Program-made: the position numbers and the translations under genes
DNA from: Trebonia sp963811335
GTDB taxonomy: Bacteria; Actinomycetota; Actinomycetes; Streptosporangiales; Streptosporangiaceae
Length of the DNA: 64,000 nt
NCBI GenBank assembly: GCA_963811335.1
Contig: CAWERB010000018.1
Span: 209,206-273,205 of the forward strand
Direction of reading: 5' to 3'
Shown: piece after piece, positions 53,982 through 61,895 of the stretch
How positions within the stretch are numbered: the stretch's first letter is position 1
Layout: the number at the start of each line of letters is the position of its first letter
The notes under the pieces: model-generated
Databases searched by the model: none
The model's input: the letters and a program-made list of their open reading frames with translations, nothing else
Told to the model about the DNA's origin: nothing

Positions 53982-55106
53982 TTGAGATCGACCTATCGAT
54001 ACGCACTCGTCGGGATCGCGGCCGCCGCGCTGCTTACCGCTGGCTGCTCGTCCGGTTCCTCAGGCGGCTCAGGTGGAGGGACCAGTTGGTCCACCCAGAC
54101 CTCGGCCACTGCCGGCGGCGGCCTGAGCGCACTGGTCACGGCAGCCAAGAAGGAAGGCACGCTGAACGTCATCGCGCTGCCCGCCGACTGGGCCAACTAC
54201 GGCACGATCATCAAGGACTTCGAGGCCAAGTACGGGATCAAGGTCAACTCGGCCAACCCCACAGGCAGCAGCCAGGACGAGGTCAACGCCGTCAAGCAGG
54301 AAAGCGGCACCTCCGCGGCACCGGACGTGCTCGACGTCGGCATGGCGGTGGCGCTCGCCAACACGAGCCTGTTCGCCCCCTACGAGGTCAGCACCTGGTC
54401 CAGCATCCCCGCCGCGCAGAAGGAGGCGACCGGCCTCTGGGTCCAGGACTACGGCGGCTACATGTCCATCGGCTACGACTCGGCTAAGTTCCCGTCGATC
54501 ACCTCGGTAAGCCAGCTGCTCGGCCCGCAGTTCAAGAACGCGGTCGCCCTCAACGGCAACCCGACACAGGCCAACGCGGCGCTGAACGGCGTCATGATGA
54601 TGGGCCTGGCATCGGGCGGCACCGCGGATAACATCGCCAGCGGCGTGAACTTCTTCCATCAGCTCAAGCAGGCCGGGAACTTCGTGCCAGTGCAGGCGAC
54701 GGCCGCCACGATCAAGGCGGGCACCACCCCGGTGGTGATCAACTGGGATTACCTCAACACCGCCTCGGTCGTCGGCTCCACCACCTGGAAGGTGTTCGTG
54801 CCGTCGAACGCGATCCTCGGCGGCTACTACGCCCAGGCCATCAACAAGCAGGCGCCGCACCCGGCGGCGGCCAGGCTCTGGGAGGAGTTCCTTTACTCCC
54901 AGGACGCGAGCGGCGGCCAGAACCTGTGGCTCCAGGGCGGCGCGCGACCCGTCGAGCAGCAGGCGATGACCACCAACAGCTCGATCAACACGACCGCCGC
55001 CGCCGCGCTGCCAGCGGTCAGCGGCACGCCGGTGTTCCTCACCCCCACGCAGGCGACGACCGCTTCGACCTATCTCGCGGCTAACTGGGCCGCGGCCGTG
55101 AAGTAG
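53982..55106 (+). CDS. ABC importer 2: solute-binding lipoprotein
   Basis: A paralogue of the importer 1 SBP. It uses a TTG start (RSTYRYALVGIAAAALLTAG) with lipobox LTAGC and a shorter Gly/Ser tether. The start of the domain (GLSALVTAAKKEGTLNVIAL) and the C-terminal block (HPAAARLWEEFLYSQ) match importer 1. The ligand pocket region differs (SAPDVLDVGMAVALANT), so specificity may differ. 374 residues, intact. Confidence 0.85.
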   Translation: MRSTYRYALVGIAAAALLTAGCSSGSSGGSGGGTSWSTQTSATAGGGLSALVTAAKKEGTLNVIALPADWANYGTIIKDFEAKYGIKVNSANPTGSSQDEVNAVKQESGTSAAPDVLDVGMAVALANTSLFAPYEVSTWSSIPAAQKEATGLWVQDYGGYMSIGYDSAKFPSITSVSQLLGPQFKNAVALNGNPTQANAALNGVMMMGLASGGTADNIASGVNFFHQLKQAGNFVPVQATAATIKAGTTPVVINWDYLNTASVVGSTTWKVFVPSNAILGGYYAQAINKQAPHPAAARLWEEFLYSQDASGGQNLWLQGGARPVEQQAMTTNSSINTTAAAALPAVSGTPVFLTPTQATTASTYLAANWAAAVK

Positions 55107-55109
55107 CGG

Positions 55110-55992
55110 GTGGCCGTCACCACGACGAGCACCGCCGACGCCCAGCCTATGCAGGCTGGGCGTCGGCCGCTCGTTTCCAGGTCCCAGCTCGCCTGGACGG
55201 GCACGCTGCCGTTTCTCGGCTATGTCGGGGTTTTCCTGCTGCTCCCGACCGGCATCGTGCTGTGGGACGCCGTCCAGAGCTCGTCGGGCGGATTCGACTT
55301 CGGCGCCATCAGCTTGCTGTGGAGCAGTTCGACCCGCTCGTTCTTCGTCGACTCGGCGGAACTGTCGGCGATCACCTCGGTGATCGGCGCGGTGCTCGGC
55401 GCGGTGCTGGCCTACGCGGTGGCCAGCCGGGAACCCCGACGGCCTCATCCGCAGGCTCTACCTGGCCGGCTCCGGGGTGCTCGCCCAGTTCGGCGGGGTG
55501 ACGCTGGCGTTCGCGTTCCTGATCACGATCGGGCCCACGAGCGGGCTGCTGCTGCACGCGGGCTGGTTCTACGACTTCCCGCAGGGCATCGGGCTGATCT
55601 ACACCTACTTCCAGATCCCGCTGATGGTGCTCGTGTTCCTGCCGGCCGTCGACGGGCTCAAGGCCCAGTGGCGGGAGGCGGCGGAAACGCTCGGCGGCTC
55701 CGCGTGGCAGTTCTGGCGCTATGTCGGCGGGCCGCTGCTTGCGCCCGCCTTCCTTGGCGCGACGCTGCTGCTGTTCGCGAACGCGCTGTCCGCCTACGCC
55801 ACGATCGTGGCCTGGGAGAACCAGATCTCGTACGTCGTGCCGCAGCAGATTGGCACCGCGCTGTCCAGCGAGGTAGGGCTGTCCTCGGCCAACCAGGCCG
55901 ACGTCCTTGCCCTGGGCATGATCGTGCTCGTCGCTCTCGTCATGACCGGCTACACGCTCCTCCAGCGCAGGACGACGCGATGGCTGCGGTAA
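55110..55992 (+). CDS. ABC importer 2: permease A, one frame break
   Basis: GTG start three bases after the SBP stop. N-terminal half has LAWTGTLPFLGYVGVFLLLP. A break near 55433 (CCCC run) follows AVASRE, and the other frame continues GLIRRLYLAGSGVLAQFGG. The EAA loop is WREAAETLGGSAWQFWRYVG. It ends RWLR, with its TAA in the next gene's start, exactly as in importer 1. Confidence 0.83.
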
Positions 55993-56816
55993 GGGGCCTG
56001 CACGCGCGCCGCCGGCGCCGCCTGAACGTCTTCAGGTACGTGGTCTTCACCGTATTCGGGCTGTTCTTCCTGCTGCCGCTGCTCGCGATGCTCCGGTTCT
56101 CGCTGGAGGGCAGCACCGGGGGCTCGTGGTCGCTGTCCGCCTGGGGCCAGATCGCGTCCTATGCCGGGCCGCCTCCGTTGCTCAGCGGCGTGGAGATCAC
56201 GCTGGAACTCGCCGTCATCACCTGCCTGGTCATGCTGGTGCTGCTGGTGCCGACGGTGATCTGGGTCCGGCTCCGGGTCCGCTGGATGACCCGCCTGATC
56301 GAGGCCCTGTGCCTGCTGCCGCTCACCATCCCGGCGATCGTGCTCGTGGTCGGCCTCGCGCCGATCTACCGGGTGCTCCGCCAGCAGTTCAGCCTGTCCG
56401 CGCTTCAGCTTTTCTGGGTGTACGTGATCCTCGCGCTGCCGTACGCCTACCGGGCGCTGGCCGCGGGCCTGGAAGGCGTGGACGTCAAGACGCTGTCCGA
56501 GGCGGCGCGCAGCCTGGGCGCCGGCTGGACGACCGTGATCTGGCGGGTGATCGTGCCCAACATGCGGCAGGGCGTGCTGAACGCCATGCTGCTCACCGGC
56601 GCCCTGGTGCTCGGCGAGTTCACCATCGCGTACCTGCTGCTGTACACCAACCTGCAGGTCACGCTGTTCGCCGTCAGCCGCGGCACGCCGAACGCGGGCG
56701 TGCTGTTCTCCACCTCGAGCGCCGCACTGCTGTTCGCCTTCGTGCTGCTGCTGATCCTGTCCTACGTCGGCCGCCGTGGCGGCCCTCAGTCCGAGAGGTC
56801 CAAGGTGAGCAAGTGA
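55980..56816 (+). CDS. ABC importer 2: permease B
   Basis: A 278-residue permease. It has helices such as YVVFTVFGLFFLLPLLAML and the EAA loop LSEAARSLGAGWTTVIWRVI. It begins in ATGGCTGCGGTAA at 55980, the same 13-base overlap as in importer 1. The stop overlaps the ATPase GTG (GTGA). Confidence 0.88.
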   Translation: MAAVRGLHARRRRRLNVFRYVVFTVFGLFFLLPLLAMLRFSLEGSTGGSWSLSAWGQIASYAGPPPLLSGVEITLELAVITCLVMLVLLVPTVIWVRLRVRWMTRLIEALCLLPLTIPAIVLVVGLAPIYRVLRQQFSLSALQLFWVYVILALPYAYRALAAGLEGVDVKTLSEAARSLGAGWTTVIWRVIVPNMRQGVLNAMLLTGALVLGEFTIAYLLLYTNLQVTLFAVSRGTPNAGVLFSTSSAALLFAFVLLLILSYVGRRGGPQSERSKVSK

Positions 56817-57841
56817 CTGGTGTTGAAGTGTCGCTGCGCGGCCTGCACCGGCGGTACGGCCATGTCGTGGCGCTCGACGGGCTGGACCTGACCCTGGCCC
56901 CGGGCGAGCTGGTCGCGCTGCTCGGCCCGTCGGGCTGCGGCAAGACCACCACGCTGCGGCTGCTGGCCGGCCTTGAGGACGCCGACGGCGGCCATGTCAA
57001 CGTCGACGGCGCCGACATCACGCACGTGCCGGCGAACAAGCGCGGCATGGGCATGGTGTTCCAGGCGTACTCCCTGTTCCCGCACATGACGGTGCGGGAC
57101 AACGTGGCGTTCGGCCTCAAGTTGCGCCGGGCCGGCCGCACCGAGCGTGAACGGCGGGCGATGGAGATGCTCGAACTGGTCGGCCTCACCGCGCAGGCCG
57201 GACGCTACGCGCACCAGCTGTCCGGCGGGCAGCAGCAGCGCGTCGCGCTGGCCCGCGCGCTCGCGATCTCGCCGAAGGTGCTGCTGCTCGACGAGCCGCT
57301 GTCCGCACTCGACGCGAAGGTCCGCGCCCAGCTCAGAGACGAGATCCGCCGCATACAGCTCGAGGTCGGCACCACCACCTTGTTCGTCACCCACGACCAG
57401 GAGGAAGCCCTCGCCATCGCGGACCGGGTTGGCGTGATGCGGGACGGCCACATCGAGCAGCTCGGCACGCCCACCGACATCTACTCCCGGCCGGCCACCT
57501 CGTTCGTGGCGGAGTTCGTCGGCCTGACCAACCGGCTGACCGGCACGGTCACCAGCGGATCGGTCAACGTGCGCGGCTGCGTGCTGCCGCTGGCGGACCC
57601 GACCACGCCCGACGGCCAGGCGACGGTGCTGGTACGGCCGGAAGCGGTGACCGTCGCGCCGTCCGGGTCGATCACCGGGACGGTGATCGCGGTCACGTTC
57701 CTGGGCGCCAGCAGCAGGATCACCGTCGACCTCGGCGATACCACCGTGCTGGCGCAACTACCGACTTCGGAGGCGACCGCGCTGCCCGCCGGCAGCGCCG
57801 TCGCGCTGACGATCCGGCCTGACCCAGTGCTCGTCGCGTGA
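56813..57841 (+). CDS. ABC importer 2: ATPase
   Basis: A 342-residue ATPase. Walker A LGPSGCGKTTTLR, Q-loop VFQAYSLFPHM, signature LSGGQQQR, Walker B VLLLDEPLSALDAKVR, H-loop LFVTHDQEEAL. The C-terminal regulatory domain has ATVLVRPEAVTV. It lacks the N-terminal extension of its paralogue. It is followed by the dioxygenase gene 84 bases later on the same strand. Confidence 0.92.
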   Translation: MTGVEVSLRGLHRRYGHVVALDGLDLTLAPGELVALLGPSGCGKTTTLRLLAGLEDADGGHVNVDGADITHVPANKRGMGMVFQAYSLFPHMTVRDNVAFGLKLRRAGRTERERRAMEMLELVGLTAQAGRYAHQLSGGQQQRVALARALAISPKVLLLDEPLSALDAKVRAQLRDEIRRIQLEVGTTTLFVTHDQEEALAIADRVGVMRDGHIEQLGTPTDIYSRPATSFVAEFVGLTNRLTGTVTSGSVNVRGCVLPLADPTTPDGQATVLVRPEAVTVAPSGSITGTVIAVTFLGASSRITVDLGDTTVLAQLPTSEATALPAGSAVALTIRPDPVLVA

Positions 57842-57924
57842 GTGGCGCTCGCGCTCGCCGTGATGTCGGCCTGGGGCCCGCCGCGCCCGTCCTCATCACC
57901 CTGCGAACCAGCTGACGGCCGCCG

Positions 57925-59331
57925 GTGACCGCGCTCGGGTTCCCAGCAGTCTGGCTGCGGCACAACTGCCGGTGCCCCGAGTGCCTGGACCCGGTCACCG
58001 GCCAGCGCCTCATCGAGGTCACCGCCATACCGAACGGGTGCGGGGTGACTGTCGAGGCGCAGACCGCAGAGTCCGTCACGGTGGTTTTCGTCCCGGACGG
58101 CCACCGGTGCGGTCTTCAGCCGCGCCTGGCTGGCGGCGCACGCGCTGCCGGCCGGCGACCCCGCTCCCGGCCGCTCACTACCAGGGCGCTCGGCACCGGG
58201 GCGCTCGCCCTGGCTGGGCGGCCTGGCGGGCGTGCCGGAGCAGCCCGCGGCGGCGGGGCCCGCAGCACCGGGGCCGCGGCGTGGGCCCGCGGCGGGCCGG
58301 GCGCGCTGGCGGGCGAGGATGGCGACCCGCGCACCGAGGACGGCAAGCGGCTGTGGCTGGCGGCTGACCTGGCGGCCGCCCCGCCGTCGCCGCGCCGGCC
58401 CGGTCACGCCGCCGACGGGCGCGGCCGCCGCGCCGGATGGCGGGCCGGGGCCGGTCCCGTTCCCGCTGGCGGACTGGGCCAGTTACCTGGCCGACGACGC
58501 GGTGCGGGCCGCGTGCCTCGAAGCGGTGGCCAGCGCTCGGGTTCGCGCTGCTGCGCGGCGTGCCCGTGACGCCGGGGACCGTGCTGCGCGTCGCGAAGAC
58601 GTTCGGGTTCGTCCGCCGGACCAACTACGGGAAGCTGTTCGACGTGCGGGTCGTCGCCGACCCGGCCAACCTGGCGTTCACCAGCCGCGCGATCGCGCCG
58701 CACACCGACAACCCCTACCGTGACCCGGTGCCCACCTTGCAGCTGCTGCACTGCCTGCGCGACGCCAGCCTCGGCGGTGACACCGGCCTGGTGGACGGCT
58801 TCGCCGCCGCCGCGGCGCTGCGCCGGGAGGACCCCGCGTCCTTCGCCGTGCTGACCGCCACCCCGTGGCCGTTCGGGTACACCGACAAGGAGACCGAGCT
58901 GCGCGCCAGGGCGCCGCTGATCGCGCTCACCCCGGACGGGCGGATCACCGCCGTGCGGCTCAACAACCGGTCGATGGGGCCGCTCCGGCTGCCCTACGAG
59001 CAGGCGGACGCGGCGTACGCCGCCTACCGGGCGTGGGCGTCGCTGCTCGGCCGCCCGGAGTTCCTGCTGACCCTGCGGCTGGCGCCGGGCGACTGCCTCA
59101 TCTTCGACAACACCCGCGTGCTGCACGCCCGCACCGCGTTCGCCGCGCCGCCCGCCGAGTCGCGGACGGCAAGCCGCCCGGCCGGTGACGCGGCCGTGGC
59201 GACGGCCGGACGGGGGTGACGCACCGGCGGCGGAATCCGCGCGGGAGCGCCACCTGCAGGGCTGCTACGCGGACATCGACGGCCTGCTGTCCACCCTGGC
59301 CGTGCTGCGCAGGGCGACCCCAGGCAGTTGA
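57925..59331 (+). CDS. Gamma-butyrobetaine-dioxygenase-like Fe(II)/2-oxoglutarate hydroxylase, frame breaks
   Basis: A TauD-superfamily hydroxylase. The N-terminal DUF971-type domain binds zinc in the family through cysteines, and WLRHNCRCPECLDP is visible. After several frame changes (about 58120, 58300, 58430, 58530) the catalytic domain reads LGFALLRGVPVTPGTVLRVA and TNYGKLFDVRV. The iron site HxD is HTDNPYRDP, with RLNNRSMGPLRL and the distal His in FDNTRVLHARTAF. The end (RERHLQGCYADIDGLL) needs one more break near 59200. Relatives hydroxylate gamma-butyrobetaine, trimethyllysine or trimethyl-aminoethylphosphonate. The upstream importers suggest an imported amine or phosphonate as substrate. 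Confidence 0.78.
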
Positions 59332-59437
59332 CCATCCCAAGCTGGTGATGGCGCGCTGGCCAGTGTTGCCCTCAAACTATGCGCTTGCAGGCAACTCTCG
59401 TTGCGCATTGGACGTGCTGCGGGTGGCCCGGTTCGTT

Positions 59438-60574
59438 CTAAGGTGACTGAGTGGTCGTTGTCTCTGGCGCGGCGGCCTCTGCCACTAGGTCGTCATCGGC
59501 CGATAGGCTGACCGCCTCGGCAAGCAGGTCCTGATATGGCTGCCTGAGCGCTCGCCGCGCGAGTATCACCGTGGCCAGCACCCGGGCGCGGTTGCCGGGC
59601 TCGAGCTCGCCGGCCAGCGGGCCGCGCATCCGGTTCCACGTCAGCGAACCGGCCCTGCCGCAGCCGCGCTAGCGCCAGCGCGGTCACCACCGACAGCTGC
59701 CGGTCAGGCCGTGACAACCGCGGCAGCCGCTCCAGCCGGCCCGCGGCGCGGTCAGCCTCGGCCGCCGGGATCGCCGGGGACCGTCATGACGGCCCACTCA
59801 AGCTCAGCCAGCGCGGCGGCCTGGGCTTCATCGTCGGTGTCGGTCAGGGCGGGCAGCTGCTCGTGCAACTGCATCAGCTCGGCGGTACGGCCTTCTCGCC
59901 GCAGCATCATGGCCAGCAGGTGCGCGTTGGCCCGCGCTATGGGAACGCCTTTGCGGTAGGCGGCCAGTACCCGGTCGGCCCGCTCCGGTGAATGCGCGCC
60001 GGCATCGCGGCCGGCCTCGAAATCCTCCAAGGTCCCTGAGTATCGTCGCATGCTCCCCGTGCGGCCGGATCTCCAGCAACTGGGCGCCCACCGACAGCTG
60101 GCCGTCCTTCGCGCGCGTCGGCGCTAGCGTCAGGAGCGCGAAGCGATGCATAGCACGACCATGCCCGACGCGATCGCCGGCGATGCCGGCACCGCCGCGA
60201 CGACTCCCGCCAGGACCAGGTTCGCGGCCGGGCCGGCAGCAGGAACGCCACACGCGGCCGGAGGGTGCCGGGCCGTGGTCTATCCGGTAACCGAACGGCA
60301 GGCCCAGCGATACCCGGGCGCCCCGTACCCGGAACCTGACCGCGGGCCGCGCGGGGCCCAGGCTGAACTCCCGGATCCTGGCCCGCACCAAGACGGCAAC
60401 CAGCAGGCTGGCCAGCGCGTCTACCACCATGGTGATCAGGGTGCCCACGATGATCACCCCGGCTATCGCGAGCAGCGGGGCGGGCGTCATGATGAGCGCC
60501 ACCAGGACCGCCGATCCAACCCACAGCACCCGGCCGACCGCCTCCCCGGCCAGGTAGCCGATTCTTTCCAGCAT
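59438..60574 (-). CDS. M50-like membrane protein without the zinc motif, helical-repeat tail, frame breaks
   Basis: It begins MLERIGYLAGEAVGRVLWVG with two or three hydrophobic segments (ALIMTPAPLLAIAGVIIVG). Text resembling site-2-protease relatives follows: IREFSLGPARPAVRFRVRG and LPFGYRID, which in M50 proteins come after the HEXXH motif. No HEXXH is seen (VVDALAS at that position). In other frames the reading goes on to ERADRVLAAYRKGVPIARAN, LLAMMLRREGRTAELMQLHE and RALRQPYQDLLAEAVSL, like short helical (TPR-like) repeats. At least three breaks. The ATG lies two bases after the SUKH stop, so it is coupled to the immunity gene. Function unknown. Confidence 0.5.
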
Positions 60575-60576
60575 GG

Positions 60577-61781
60577 TCAGGCAGGCCGGGACGGCGTGAA
60601 CGCCACCGGCCCTGCAGCGGGATCGCGCCGCGGCAGCAGCCCGAGACCATCCTGCCGTATGTGGTGCACGAGCATGCCGCTGAATGACAGGGCGTGTTCC
60701 TGATGGAAGCTTGCCAGGATCGCGTTCGGCATGAGTACCACGCTCCACTCCTCGGGGTCGCCGCTGCGCGGCGCCCAGCCGCAGGTCCATACGCCGAACC
60801 TCTCGTCCCAGCTGGTCTCACCCCAGCAGACCGTCCCGCCGGGCTCCGGATAAAACGGCGCGCGAAACTCCAGGTCCCTCATCTCCCGGACCTGGGCGTA
60901 CTTCCACTCCAGGAGCTCGAACAGGTCCATCCGGCCGGGCGCGCCCGGGGCCGTGATCCGGATATCTCCCAGCGTCCCCGGGCCGTAGGTGTCAACGAAC
61001 TCCCGGTAATCCGCGGGCAACTGGACCCCGAGCCGGGCATGCACAGCCGCCCAGTCCACCGCCCGCACCTCCGCCGGCGGGGCGCCGATCAGCTCCCGCA
61101 ACGCCGCCATCTCGCTCACCGGAGGTGGTGTCCCCTGCAGGTATACCGGCCAGAAGTCTGCGACTCGCAGCAACGGCGGAGCCTGCTGCTCAGCCTGCGG
61201 CTCCGATACCGTAGCAGGCCCGAACACCGGCCGTGGTCCCAGGTCGATCCAGCGGCCGTCATACCCCTCGTAACCATCGGGGAACCGGCTCGCGTCATAC
61301 CGGCCGGCCATCACCTCGGCCAGGAACTCACACACCGACCCGTCGAACCTCTCCCAGTAATCGCCCTCCTCCGTCGCGACGATCACCGGCCACTCATCAG
61401 GGTCACCCGGCCCGGTCAGCCAGTACGCCACGCCAGGGCTGCGCAGGTAACCCCATGGCAGCACCCCGCCCGGCTCCGGGAACAGCGGGAACGGGAACTT
61501 GCACTCGCCCGTCTCCCGGAACTCCCGCAGTGACTGAAGCGGCCGGCCGCGAAGTCGCTGAGCAGGCGCGGACGGTCATCCTCGGTCCGCTCCGGCAGTC
61601 GCAGCCGCACCCACCCGCGGAACCACCCCGCTGGAAACGACTCGGCCAGCAGCTTATAGTCCGCCGGCAACCGCTGGCCAAGGTCATCCTCGACCGCCGC
61701 CCAGTCAAACGACCTGCACTCCTCTGCCGCCACCCCAGCGACCTCGGCAAGCCGACTGACGCAATCGGCCCCGCGACTCAT
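60577..61781 (-). CDS. Double SUKH (SMI1/KNR4) immunity-like protein, one frame break
   Basis: Two SUKH-type modules in one chain. Module 1 has SFDWAAVEDDLGQRLPADYK. After a break near 61545 it continues FPEPGGVLPWGYLRSPGVAY and DPDEWPVIVATEEGDYWERF. Module 2 repeats the pattern: AVDWAAVHARLGVQLPADYR, FYPEPGGTVCWGETSWDERF and DPEEWSVVLMPNAILASFHQ. SUKH proteins are immunity factors for polymorphic nuclease toxins. The gene lies directly downstream of the Rhs nuclease gene, as expected for a toxin-immunity pair. ATG at 61779-61781 chosen; a TTG at 61871 is also in frame. Confidence 0.75.
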
Positions 61782-61895
61782 CTGTTCACCTGGCACCTTT
61801 CCCGCGGTTGCCCACATGATCTCGTCAGCCGCGACCCGTAAGCCGATACCATCTGACCGCACGTCCGCCAAGGCTGCCAGCGTAACACGGTATCC

